Position numbers and translations under genes: made by a program
In this document: positions 25,304-34,453 of the stretch, one piece after another
How positions within the stretch are numbered: the stretch's first letter is position 1
How the letters are laid out: every line of letters begins with the position of its first letter
Source: Acidimicrobiia bacterium
GTDB taxonomy: Bacteria > Actinomycetota > Acidimicrobiia > Acidimicrobiales > AC-14
DNA length: 48,556 nt
NCBI GenBank assembly: GCA_023264995.1
Contig: JAHFUR010000030.1
Span: 1-48,556, forward strand
Direction: 5' to 3'
Notes under the pieces: generated by a model
Database searches by the model: none
What the model was told of the DNA's origin: nothing
What the model saw: the letters and a program-made list of their open reading frames with translations, nothing else

Positions 25304-26325
25304 TCCACCCTCAGGTCATCGCCCAGCCGCTCGACGGAGACGATCCGGCCCCGCCAGAGGTCGGTGACCGTCGGCGCGCCGGAGCCGGCGAACAGGGGCC
25401 GGGCATCGTCGCCGCCGAAGAGGGCCGGCGCCAGGTAGAGCACGTAGCGGTCGACCAGGCCGGCCCGGTGGAAGTCACCGGCCACGGTGGCGCCGCCCTC
25501 GACCATGGCCTGGAGGACCCCCCGCCGGCCCAGCTCGTCGAGCACGCCGCCCAGGTCGCCGCTGAGCTCCAGCGCCGGGTGCACCCGGGCCTCGGCCGGC
25601 GCCCGGCCCAGGACGACCCGGAGCGGGTCGCGCCCGGCGACATCACGCACGGTCAGGGCGGGGTCGTCGGCCCGCACGGTGCCGGCGCCGACGACGACGG
25701 CGTCGGACTCGGCCCGGATGCGGTGGGCGTCGGCCCGGGCCTCGCGCCCCGTGATCCACCGGCTCGACCCGTCGGGAGCCGACGTCCGGCCGTCGAGGGT
25801 GGCCGCCAGCTTGAGGACCACCCACGGCCGCCCCGTGCGCCGGTGCTTCAGGTAGGGGGCGAGCTGGTCGCCGACCTCCTCGGCGCACACCCCGACGTCG
25901 ACAGTGACGCCGGCGGCCCGCAACGCCTCGATTCCGGCGCCCCGCACCCGCTCGTCGGGGTCCTCGACGCCCACCACCACCCGGGCCACGCCGGCGGCGA
26001 TGATGGCGTCGGCACAGGGCCCGGTGCGCCCGGTATGGGCGCAGGGCTCCAACGTGACGTACAGGGTGGCGCCCGCCGCCGCGTCACCGGCGGCCCGCAG
26101 GGCGACGATCTCCGCGTGCGGGCCGCCCGGCGGCTGGGTGGCCCCGCCGAAGCCGCCGGGTTCGATCACGCACCCCACCCACGGGTTGGGCGACGTGGTG
26201 GCCCGCACGCCGGCAGCCAGGGCGATCGCCCGCCCCATGGCCGCCTGGTCCTCGACCGAACTGGTGACGGAAGTGGGGGCCGGAGCACCGATCGGTGTCA
26301 CCGGTCCGGTCGGTGGGCCGGTCAT
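25288..26325 (-). CDS. ribD: riboflavin-specific deaminase / reductase
   Basis: This 345-residue enzyme carries out deamination and then reduction of the pyrimidine intermediate. The N-terminal cytidine-deaminase-type domain has HAEIVAL and the zinc motif PCAHTGRTGPC. The C-terminal reductase domain begins at about RPWVVLKLAATLDGRTSAPDG. ATG 26325 overlaps the mog stop as ATGA. The first 25 or so residues (MTGPPTGPVTPIG onwards) are low in complexity, and their DNA starts with ATGACCGGCCC, like the arg/pyr junction elements, though the resemblance ends there. Confidence 0.95.
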   Translation of the reverse strand: MTGPPTGPVTPIGAPAPTSVTSSVEDQAAMGRAIALAAGVRATTSPNPWVGCVIEPGGFGGATQPPGGPHAEIVALRAAGDAAAGATLYVTLEPCAHTGRTGPCADAIIAAGVARVVVGVEDPDERVRGAGIEALRAAGVTVDVGVCAEEVGDQLAPYLKHRRTGRPWVVLKLAATLDGRTSAPDGSSRWITGREARADAHRIRAESDAVVVGAGTVRADDPALTVRDVAGRDPLRVVLGRAPAEARVHPALELSGDLGGVLDELGRRGVLQAMVEGGATVAGDFHRAGLVDRYVLYLAPALFGGDDARPLFAGSGAPTVTDLWRGRIVSVERLGDDLRVECSPA

Positions 26326-26801
26326 TGCGGGTGCCCGGTCGGGCGGCCGGCCAGCAGGTCGAGGGCGTGGGGCAGCACGTCGAGCACGGCTTCGATCGAC
26401 TCGACGGCGCCGGCGGACGACCCGGGCGTGTTGAGCACCAGGCACGCGCCGACGGTCCCGGCGAGGCCGCGGGACAGCCGCCCCTTGGGCGGGTTGGCCA
26501 GCCGCATGGCCTCGGCCAGCCCCGGCGCCTCCCGGTCAAGGACCAGCCTCGTACCTTCAGGTGTGAGGTCGCGCGGCCCGAACCCGGTCCCGCCCGTCGT
26601 GACCAGCAGGCCGGCGAAGGCGTCGGTCATCGCCGCCAGGGCGTCGGCAACGGAGTCGACCCCGTCAGCCACCGCCCGGCGCTCGACCACCTCGTAGCCG
26701 GCTGCGGCCAGCCGCTCGACGAGAACCTGGCCCGACTTGTCCTCCCGGGTGCCGGCGATCACCCCGTCGGAAACGGTGAGGACCTTGGCCGCGAGCGTCA
26801 C
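26322..26801 (-). CDS. MogA/MoaB-family molybdopterin adenylyltransferase-like protein
   Basis: This protein of about 159 residues has the MoaB/Mog fold. Motifs are LTVSDGVIAGTREDKSG, TTGGTGFGPRDLTPEGT (the MPT-binding loop) and LNTPGSSAGAVESIEAVL. It would adenylylate molybdopterin in molybdenum cofactor synthesis, yet no other moa or moe gene is in the window. Of two adjacent GTG codons (26804 and 26801), 26801 is favoured because a TACGAT box lies exactly six bases upstream. It overlaps ribD as ATGA. Confidence 0.87.
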   Translation of the reverse strand: MTLAAKVLTVSDGVIAGTREDKSGQVLVERLAAAGYEVVERRAVADGVDSVADALAAMTDAFAGLLVTTGGTGFGPRDLTPEGTRLVLDREAPGLAEAMRLANPPKGRLSRGLAGTVGACLVLNTPGSSAGAVESIEAVLDVLPHALDLLAGRPTGHPQ

Positions 26802-26807
26802 CACCCG

Positions 26808-26813
26808 ATCGTA
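26808..26813 (-). promoter_or_regulatory. -10 box for leaderless mog-rib transcript
   Basis: TACGAT on the minus strand is followed by six bases (CGGGTG) and the GTG at 26801. Together with the 95-base gap after fmt this suggests that the mog-rib-hisG unit has its own promoter. No -35 box is clear. Confidence 0.45.
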
Positions 26814-26814
26814 G

Positions 26815-26874
26815 GCGTCACCTACCGAACCGGTGACGCGAACGCCGGGGCTGACCCCCCGGATCTGTCACCAG
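26815..26874 (-). promoter_or_regulatory. competing hairpins upstream of mog
   Basis: On the plus strand GGTGACGC (26832-26839) can pair with GCGTCACC at 26815-26822 or with the identical GCGTCACC at 26795-26802, which covers the mog start codons. CCGGTGAC (26830-26837) can instead pair with GTCACCAG (26867-26874) around an inner CCGGGG/CCCCGG stem. The three folds exclude one another. A similar CTGGTGAC...GTCACCAG stem of nearly the same span lies at 39774-39817 in carA. A switch is possible but unproven, and the stems also overlap the proposed promoter. Confidence 0.4.
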
Positions 26875-26896
26875 TTCGACGGGGGCCGCCGCCGGC

Positions 26897-27772
26897 CTAC
26901 CCCAGCCGCTCCCCCGCCAGCAGGCGGGCGCCGTTGCGCCACGCCGGCGCCGGCTGCGGCCCCTTCCCCTCGGGCTGGACCTCGACCAGTTCCAGGGCAC
27001 CGGCGCCGGCGCCGACGACCAACGACCCGGGGCTCACCTCGCCCGGCGCCAGGTCGCCCGGCGCCAGGTCGCCCGGCGCCAGCCGGGCCCGCAGCACCCG
27101 GAGCCGGCGGCCCCGGAAGGTCGTCCACGCGTGGCCGAGGCGGACGACCCGGTGCAGCTCCACGGCGGGTCGCGACCAGTCCAGGGCGTACTCGGCGGGG
27201 TCGATCTTGGACGCGTAGGTCGGCTCGCCGGCCTGGGCCACCGGCTCCGGCAACCCGGTGGCCAGGTGGTCGACGAGCATCCGCGTGCCGATGCCCACCA
27301 GTGCCGACCGCAGCTCGTCCAGCGTCTCGTCCGGGCCGATGGCCCGCTCCTGCACCGCGTAGACCGGGCCGGTGTCGAGGCCCTCCTCCAGCGCCATCAG
27401 GCACACGCCGGTGACCGCGTCGCCGGCCAGGATGGCCCGCTCCACCGGCGCCGCCCCCCGCCACCGCGGCAGCAGCGAGAAATGGAGGTTCACCATGGGC
27501 AGCACGGCCAGGACGTGGGGCCTGATCAGCCGGCCGTAGGCCACCACCACCCCCAGCTCGGCGCCGGCGGTGAGCAGGTCGTCGACCCGGTCGGTGATGG
27601 GCAGGCCCAGCTCGACCGCGGCGGCCTTCACCGGGCTGGGAACCAGGGCGCCCCCGCGGCCCCGCCTGCGGTCGGGGTTGGACACGACCAGGACCACGTC
27701 GTGGCCGGCCTCGACCAGGGCACGCAGGGGCGGGACGGCGACCTCGGGCGTCCCGAGATAGGCGAGGCGCAG
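26897..27772 (-). CDS. fmt: methionyl-tRNA formyltransferase
   Basis: Fmt (291 residues) formylates initiator Met-tRNA; the neighbouring def removes the formyl group later. The N-domain shows RLAYLGTPEVAVPPL, the catalytic region NLHFSLLPRWRGAAPVERAI and GVCLMALEEGLDTGPV. The C-terminal OB-type domain follows. The start best matching the family is CTG 27772, seven bases after GGTGAGG and two bases past the def stop; the nearest ATG/GTG/TTG option upstream would add about 16 unrelated residues. A 15-base tandem repeat lies in the C-domain. Confidence 0.93.
   Translation of the reverse strand: MRLAYLGTPEVAVPPLRALVEAGHDVVLVVSNPDRRRGRGGALVPSPVKAAAVELGLPITDRVDDLLTAGAELGVVVAYGRLIRPHVLAVLPMVNLHFSLLPRWRGAAPVERAILAGDAVTGVCLMALEEGLDTGPVYAVQERAIGPDETLDELRSALVGIGTRMLVDHLATGLPEPVAQAGEPTYASKIDPAEYALDWSRPAVELHRVVRLGHAWTTFRGRRLRVLRARLAPGDLAPGDLAPGEVSPGSLVVGAGAGALELVEVQPEGKGPQPAPAWRNGARLLAGERLG
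27041..27082 (-). repeat. 15-base tandem repeat within fmt
   Basis: GCCCGGCGCCAGGTC (plus strand) occurs twice exactly (27041-27055, 27056-27070), and a third copy begins (27071-27082). In the protein this gives LAPGD repeated in the C-terminal domain at about residues 230-245. The exact copies imply a recent in-frame expansion in a surface loop. Confidence 0.85.
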
Positions 27773-27774
27773 AG

Positions 27775-28305
27775 CTACCTCACCGGCTCCCGGTCGTCGC
27801 CGGAATCCGCATCGGACAGGCCCATGGCCCGCCGGCGCAGGGCCCGCATGGCGTCCTTGTGCTGGCGGCGGTCGAGGTGCGACAGGAGCAGGCGGCCGTC
27901 GAGATGGTCGACCTCGTGCTGGAGCATCCGGGCCATCAGCTCGCTGCCCTGGATCGTCAGGGGCTGCCCGTCGAGGTCGCGCCCATCGACCCGCACCTCG
28001 GCGAAGCGCACGATCGGCCAGGCCAGGTCGGGCACCGACAGGCAGCCTTCGGTGTATTCCCATTCGCCGCTGTGGCCGGACAGCACCGGGTTGACGATGA
28101 CGCCGGGCCCGTCGCCGATGTCGTAGACGAACATCCGCTTCTGGACGCCCACCTGGTTGGCGGCCAGGCCGACCCCGGGGGCGTCGTACATGGTCTCGAG
28201 CATGTCGTCGGCCAGCCGGCGCAGTGTGACGTCGAACTCGGTGACCTCGGCGCACGGGAGGCGCAGGACGGGGTCGCCGAACGTGCGGATGGGGTACACG
28301 GCCAT
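27775..28305 (-). CDS. def: peptide deformylase
   Basis: This 176-residue metallo-enzyme removes the N-formyl group from new proteins. The three diagnostic motifs are present: GVGLAANQVG, EGCLSVP (metal-binding cysteine) and QHEVDHLDG (two metal histidines and the catalytic glutamate). ATG 28305 is preceded by TACTCT at six bases, suggesting a leaderless start. The C-terminal tail is rich in charged residues. Confidence 0.97.
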   Translation of the reverse strand: MAVYPIRTFGDPVLRLPCAEVTEFDVTLRRLADDMLETMYDAPGVGLAANQVGVQKRMFVYDIGDGPGVIVNPVLSGHSGEWEYTEGCLSVPDLAWPIVRFAEVRVDGRDLDGQPLTIQGSELMARMLQHEVDHLDGRLLLSHLDRRQHKDAMRALRRRAMGLSDADSGDDREPVR

Positions 28306-28311
28306 GCTTCG

Positions 28312-28333
28312 AGAGTAGTGGCCCGATCGGGCC
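28312..28333 (-). promoter_or_regulatory. def -10 box and adjoining palindrome
   Basis: On the minus strand TACTCT (28312-28317) lies six bases before the def ATG. Just upstream is the perfect 14-base palindrome GGCCCGATCGGGCC (28320-28333), which could be an operator or the end of the priA transcript. Both interpretations are tentative. Confidence 0.4.
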
Positions 28334-28350
28334 GCCGGCCGGCCTTCAGG

Positions 28351-30051
28351 TCACATCCGCAGGGGGTCGACCTCGAGACGGAGCCGGCCCGGCGGGCGGG
28401 GGGTGGCGGCCAGGGCGTCGCACAGGGTGCGGTGGTCGGCCGCCCGCACCAACCACCGGTCGTTGTTGGGGCCGAGCACCTCGACACCGCGCTCGGTGGG
28501 CACGGCGGCCGCGAACGCCGGCGCAGCCTGGCCCGACACGACGGCGACGGCGGTCTCGGGCGGGAAGCGGAGCGCGGCCCGCCGGGCCGCCTCGACCACG
28601 GCCAGGCGCGACGGGTCGGCGTGCACCGCGGCGTCGAGGACCTCGTGGCCGGGTAGGCGGGTCTGCACCATGATCCGCCCGCCCGCTCCCCGGCCCCCGA
28701 CCAGCCGGGCCGCCCGGGTGAGGAGGGCGAGCGCGGCCTCCGCCGCCCGGTAGCGGGGCGCCAGCAGCTCCTGGTCGAAGTCGAGGAACGCCACCGCGCC
28801 GGCGCCAGCCGCCCGGTGGAGCACGGCCTCGGTGCCGACCAGGATGGGCACGCCGGCTGGCGGCGGCCCGGCTGCGCTGTCGGCGGAGACCTCGGCCACG
28901 GCCAGGTTGGCCAGCAGCTCCAGCTCCTCCCGGGCCCGGGTCACGCCCACTCGGAGCGTCGCCAGCCGGGTGGCGCCACAGGCCAGGCAGACCGGCGGGC
29001 GCTCGGTGGCGCAGCGCCGGCACCGCAACCCACCGTCGACGCCTTCCACGGCCGCCCCGCATGCCTCGCACCGCACGACCTCGCGGCAGGCGGTGCAGGC
29101 CAGCAACCGGGCCCGGCCCCGCCGGTTCAAGACGCACAGCAGTCGGGCATCGGGAGTGGCGGCCCGCGCCAGGGCGACCAGGCGGGACGAGTACAGGCCC
29201 GCGCCCGGGGGCTCCCGCCGGCGGTCGACCACCTCGATGATCGGCCAGCCGGCTCGCTCCTCGGTGCGCGACGGGACGACCAGCCGGCCGTAGCCCAGCG
29301 CCTCGAGCGACGGGGCCGGCGACGTCAACACGCACGGCACCCCGGCCCGGCGGGCCCGCTCGACCGCCACGTCCCGTGCGTTCCAGGTCGGCGCCCGCTC
29401 CTCCTGGTACGCCTCGGCGCCCTCGTCGACGACGAGCACCGCGCCGAGGGCCGGCCGGGGCGCCCAGGCCGCGGCCCGGGCGCCGACGGCGACACACCCA
29501 CCGGCGGCGGCCACGCCCCACTGCTCGGGCACGAGCGCCACCCGGTAGCCGTCCCGCCGCAGGCGGTCCGCCAGGTGCGCCGCTGCGCTGACCGACGGCG
29601 CCAACACCAGGGCGTCCCCCCGGGCGGCCACGTCCAAGGCGAAGGGAAGCACGTCGCCCGCCGGCGGCACCCGCACGACGGTGACGCCGGGGCCCAGCCG
29701 GCCCGGCGCCGCGGGGAGCTCCGCCGGCCCGGCGGCGGGAAGTGCCCGCACCGCCCGGGGTGGCGAGGCCGTGGCCAGGAGCTTGGCCGGGCGGCCGGCC
29801 CAGCGCCACGCCGCCCACCGGGCCAGGGCCACGACGTCGGCCGGCGGCCCCCAGCCGGTGACCTTGGCCAGCGGGTGCAAGGGCCGATCGGTGGACGCCT
29901 CGGTGGCCAGCCCGACGACCCACCCCCCGACCCGCCGGCCGTGGAGGGGGACGCGCACCATGGTGCCCACCCGCACTTCGGCGGCCAGGTGGGCGGGGAT
30001 GAGGTAGTCGAACACCTTGTCGAGCGGCAGGTCCGGCAGGACCTTGGCCAC
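28351..30051 (-). CDS. priA: PriA-like primosome protein lacking helicase motifs
   Basis: This 566-residue protein matches PriA over its 3' DNA-binding domain (KVLPDLPLDKVFDYLIP, about 1-100), the zinc region (CTACREVVRCEACG ... CRRC ... CLACG, about 375-425) and the C-terminal domain. The Walker A GxTGSGKTE motif is absent, and the DEEH box reads VVDEGAEAYQEE. It therefore cannot be a normal ATP-driven helicase; actinobacterial PriA proteins are known to be degenerate in this way. It is also shorter than E. coli PriA. GTG 30051 lies 14 bases after the metK stop. Confidence 0.88.
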   Translation of the reverse strand: MAKVLPDLPLDKVFDYLIPAHLAAEVRVGTMVRVPLHGRRVGGWVVGLATEASTDRPLHPLAKVTGWGPPADVVALARWAAWRWAGRPAKLLATASPPRAVRALPAAGPAELPAAPGRLGPGVTVVRVPPAGDVLPFALDVAARGDALVLAPSVSAAAHLADRLRRDGYRVALVPEQWGVAAAGGCVAVGARAAAWAPRPALGAVLVVDEGAEAYQEERAPTWNARDVAVERARRAGVPCVLTSPAPSLEALGYGRLVVPSRTEERAGWPIIEVVDRRREPPGAGLYSSRLVALARAATPDARLLCVLNRRGRARLLACTACREVVRCEACGAAVEGVDGGLRCRRCATERPPVCLACGATRLATLRVGVTRAREELELLANLAVAEVSADSAAGPPPAGVPILVGTEAVLHRAAGAGAVAFLDFDQELLAPRYRAAEAALALLTRAARLVGGRGAGGRIMVQTRLPGHEVLDAAVHADPSRLAVVEAARRAALRFPPETAVAVVSGQAAPAFAAAVPTERGVEVLGPNNDRWLVRAADHRTLCDALAATPRPPGRLRLEVDPLRM

Positions 30052-30065
30052 CCGAAGATCAGCGG

Positions 30066-31261
<1,196 letters not shown>

Positions 31262-31265
<4 letters not shown>

Positions 31266-32527
31266 GTGCCTCCCCCTGTGGTGGGCGGATTTGCCGTGCC
31301 CGCAGCCAATCCTTGCGCAGAAAGCAGCCCGGCCACCAGACCGAGCACGATCGACGCCAGCCGGCGCTTACTGGTACGCGCCACCTCGGTCCAGTTCCCG
31401 GCGGCGTCGAGCACCGACGCGGCGTTGGTGTCGTGGCCGAACCCGGCCCCCGGGGCAGTGAGGTCGTTGGCCACGATCAGGTCGAGGTGCTTCTCCTTCA
31501 GCTTCCGTTGCGCGCCCTCCCGGAGGTCGGCGGTCTCCGCCGCGAAACCGACCAGCACCTGCCCGGGGTGCCGGCGCCGGCCCAGCTCGGCCAGGATGTC
31601 CACCGTCGGCTCGAGGACGACCTCCGGCGGGCCGCCGGCCTTGTGCACCTTGTGCTCGGCGACGGTGGCGGGCCGGAAGTCGGCAACGGCTGCGGCCATC
31701 ACCACGACGTCGGCCGACGCGGCGCGGCGGAGCACCTCGACCTCCATCTCGGCAGCCGTCGCGACGGCCACGACCTCGACGCCCGCCGGCGGCGGGCGGT
31801 CGGCGGCCGTCACCAGGGTCACGGTGGCGCCTCGGGTCGCGGCCTCCACGGCGATGGCCTCGCCCTGTTTGCCCGACGAGTGGTTGCCCAGGAACCGCAC
31901 GGGGTCGAGCGGCTCGCGCGTGCCGCCGCCGGTGACCAGCACGTGGCGCCCGGCCAGGTCCTTGGCGGTCAGCGCCCGCTCGGTGGCGAAGAGGATGTCC
32001 TCGACGCCCGCCAGGCGGCCGGCGCCCTCGTCGCCCCCCGCCAGCCGGCCGACAACCGGCCCGACCACGACCACGCCTCGCCGACGGAGCGTGGCCACGT
32101 TGTCCACGGTTGCCGGGTGCTCCCACATCTCGGTGTGCATGGCCGGGCACACGATGACCGGCGCCCGGGTGGCGAGGAGCGTCGCCGTGAGCAGGTCGTC
32201 GGCGATCCCCGCCGCGTACTTGGCCAGCAGGGTGGCCGTGGCCGGGACGACGACAACCACGTCGGCCCGGCGGCCGAGCGAGGTGTGCGGGACCGGGTCG
32301 GTGTCGGCCCACAGCGAGGCGTGGACGGGCTCCGACGCCAGCGCTGACAGGGTGGCCGGCCCGAGGAAGCGGGCGGCGCCGGCGGTCATGACCGGCGCGA
32401 CGTGGCAACCGGCGTCGACCAGCCGGCGGCACACGTCGACCGCCTTGTAGGCGGCGATGCTGCCGCACACGCCGAGGACGACCTGCCGGCGGGGCCGGTC
32501 CGCACCCGGTACCCCAGGCGGGCTCAG
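31262..32527 (-). CDS. coaBC: phosphopantothenoylcysteine synthetase/decarboxylase
   Basis: This 421-residue fusion performs two steps of coenzyme A synthesis. The N-terminal flavin decarboxylase (CoaC) shows [34 protein letters not shown] and PAMHTEMW. The C-terminal CTP-dependent synthetase (CoaB) shows [26 protein letters not shown]. The first ATG/GTG/TTG codon (GTG 32470) would cut off the first beta strand (QVVLGVCGS). A CTG at 32527, overlapping the rpoZ stop as CTGA, restores a complete N-terminus and is preferred. Confidence 0.93.
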
Positions 32528-32790
32528 GTGTTGGACGCCTCGGCCTCTTCGGTGCGGACGAAGGTGATCTTGCTGGCCGCGATCTCCTCGAGGGCGATCG
32601 AGAGCGGCTTGCGGGAGACCGATGCCACCTGGGGAGGCACGATGGCGCCGAGGCCCTCGCCGAGCTGGCTGAAATAGGAGTTGATCTGCCGGCCGCGCTT
32701 GGCGGCCAGGCTGACCAGGCTGAACTTGGAGTCCACCTTGTCGAGCAGGCTCTCGATGGCCGGGTGGATCATGGTGGCGCGTTCAGACAT
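32524..32790 (-). CDS. rpoZ: RNA polymerase omega subunit
   Basis: This 88-residue protein assists folding and assembly of the beta' subunit. It shows [30 protein letters not shown] and the [14 protein letters not shown] stretch typical of omega. It follows gmk by 14 bases, the usual neighbourhood. The stop overlaps the proposed CTG start of coaBC. Confidence 0.97.
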   Translation of the reverse strand: MSERATMIHPAIESLLDKVDSKFSLVSLAAKRGRQINSYFSQLGEGLGAIVPPQVASVSRKPLSIALEEIAASKITFVRTEEAEASNT

Positions 32791-32804
32791 GGGGGTCCTT
32801 GGGC

Positions 32805-33356
32805 TTACTGGCGGCGGGATCCCAGGATAGCAGCGACCTCCTCGATGGCCCGGCCAAGGTCGTCGTTCACCACCACGTGGTCAGCCAGTGCCCGCCCCGC
32901 CCGTTCCTCCTCGGGCGCCGCCGCCAGCCGCCGGGCAATGAGGTCCTCCCGGTCGCCCCGGCGGCGCAGGCGCTCCTCCTGGGCCTCTCGGGACGGCGGC
33001 TCGACGAAGACGACCACCGCGCCGGGATGGCGGGCCCGCACCTGGGCCGCGCCCTGCACGTCGATCTCGAGGAGGACGTCGTCGCCCTCGGGCGGGTCGG
33101 GCCACGGCGTCCCGTAGCGCTGGCCGAAGACGTCGGCCCATTCCAAGAACCCGCCGGCGGCCGCGTGAGCGTCGAAGGTGGGCCGGTCGACGAACACGTA
33201 CGCGTCGGCGGGCTCCCCATCGCGGCGGGGCCGGGTCGTCCAGGAGCGGCTGAGCCAGAGGCCGGGGATCTGCCGGCGGAGCGCGGTGGCGATCGACCCC
33301 TTGCCAGCACCCGAAGGGCCGGCGATGACGAAGATCTGCCCGCGCTGGCTGCTCAG
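32805..33356 (-). CDS. gmk: guanylate kinase
   Basis: GMP kinase of 183 residues. The P-loop [12 protein letters not shown], the GMP-binding [13 protein letters not shown] and [30 protein letters not shown] are intact only if translation begins upstream of GTG 33197. The frame is open back to CTG 33356, giving the start [20 protein letters not shown], which fits the family. CTG is thus the probable start, ten bases past the mihF stop; no strong ribosome binding site is visible. Confidence 0.93.
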   Translation of the reverse strand: MSSQRGQIFVIAGPSGAGKGSIATALRRQIPGLWLSRSWTTRPRRDGEPADAYVFVDRPTFDAHAAAGGFLEWADVFGQRYGTPWPDPPEGDDVLLEIDVQGAAQVRARHPGAVVVFVEPPSREAQEERLRRRGDREDLIARRLAAAPEEERAGRALADHVVVNDDLGRAIEEVAAILGSRRQ

Positions 33357-33366
33357 CGGTACGCCG

Positions 33367-33690
33367 CTACGAGTCGGCGGGGAACGCCTTCAGCAGCGAC
33401 TCGCGCTGCTGGGCACCCAGGCCCCGGACCCGCCGGGCCTCGCTGATGCCGATCTGCTCCATCATCCGCCGGGCCCGGACCTTGCCGACGCCAGGCAACG
33501 ACTCCAGGACGGTGACCACCTTCATCTTGCCGACGACCTCGTCACGCTCGGCCTGCTCGAGCAGTTCTTTCAAGGTGGTTGAGCCCATCTTGAGCTTTTC
33601 TTTCAGCTCTGCCCTCTGGCGGCGGGCAGCAGCAGCCTTGGCGAGCGCTGCCGAGCGCTCGTCGGGTGTGAGCGCGGGCGGCAGCGGCAT
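33367..33690 (-). CDS. mihF: actinobacterial integration host factor
   Basis: This 107-residue nucleoid-associated protein matches mIHF: MPLPPALTPDERSAALAKAAAARRQRAELKEKL, then KVVTVLESLPGVGKVRARRMMEQIGISEARRVRGLG with a helix-two-turn-helix DNA-binding core. It is restricted to actinobacteria and supports that assignment. ATG 33690 is preferred over GTG 33699. Between it and pyrF (33691-33760) is a CACGCC-TCACG-GGCGTG hairpin. Confidence 0.95.
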   Translation of the reverse strand: MPLPPALTPDERSAALAKAAAARRQRAELKEKLKMGSTTLKELLEQAERDEVVGKMKVVTVLESLPGVGKVRARRMMEQIGISEARRVRGLGAQQRESLLKAFPADS

Positions 33691-33760
33691 GCCGCGCACG
33701 ATAGCGCACGCCTCACGGGCGTGGCTCAGGCCCGACCGGCCATGCCGCGCCCCGGTTCGC

Positions 33761-34453
33761 TCAGCCGCCGGCCTCGAGCGACGAAACGAGCAGGGCGGCG
33801 GCGGCGGGCGGGTCGGCGGCGGCGGTCACGGTGCGGCCGATGACCAGCAGGTCGGCACCGAACCCGACGGCCTGGCTGGGCGTGGCCGGCCGGGCCTGGT
33901 CGTGGCGGTCGGTGGTGGCCATCCGGATCCCGGGGACGACGGCCAGCAGCCGCGGCGCCAGCTGCTTGGCCTCCCGGATGTCAGCGGCCGCCACCACCAT
34001 TCCCCCGCAACCGGCCTCGACCGCGGCCGCCACCCGGTGGCCGAGGATGTGGGCCGGGGCGTCGCCGTCGCTGGTGAGGATGGTGACGGCCAGGGCGACG
34101 GGCTGGGGCAGGCCGGCCGCCTCGGCGCCCTCCTTCAGGCCTTCGACGCCGGCCCGGAGCATGGTCGGCCCGGACCGGGCGTGCAGCGTGAGGTAGCTGG
34201 CGCCCAGGGCACCGATCACCCGGGCCGCCTTCCGCACGGTGGTCGGGATGTCATGGAGCTTCAGGTCGAGGAACACGTCGTAGCCCAGGTCGGCCACGGC
34301 GCTGACCGCATCGGGCCCCGAAGCACTGAACAGCTCCAGCCCCACCTTGGCCGTGGCGAACCACGGCTGCAGCTGGCGGGCCAGGCGGAGGGCCTCCACC
34401 AGGTCGTCGACGTCGAGGGCGAGCACCAGCTGGTCACGTGTCTGCACGGGCAC
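33761..34453 (-). CDS. pyrF: orotidine-5'-phosphate decarboxylase
   Basis: This 230-residue class I enzyme makes UMP. The N-terminal LALDVDDLVEAL strand, the catalytic K-D-K-D array in DVFLDLKLHDIPTTV, and the phosphate loop DLLVIGRTVTAA are present. GTG 34453 overlaps the end of pyrD by 20 bases. Confidence 0.97.
   Translation of the reverse strand: MPVQTRDQLVLALDVDDLVEALRLARQLQPWFATAKVGLELFSASGPDAVSAVADLGYDVFLDLKLHDIPTTVRKAARVIGALGASYLTLHARSGPTMLRAGVEGLKEGAEAAGLPQPVALAVTILTSDGDAPAHILGHRVAAAVEAGCGGMVVAAADIREAKQLAPRLLAVVPGIRMATTDRHDQARPATPSQAVGFGADLLVIGRTVTAAADPPAAAALLVSSLEAGG

Noticed and set aside
31266-31300. SAM riboswitch upstream of metK
   Set aside because: metK overlaps coaBC as ATGA and has no separate leader.
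33691-33760. A fourth copy of the arg/pyr junction element between pyrF and mihF
   Set aside because: The gap is about 70 bases and starts TGAGCG, but hairpin 1, the HSPG region and the outer stem are missing, and the two genes are not linked by a small ORF.
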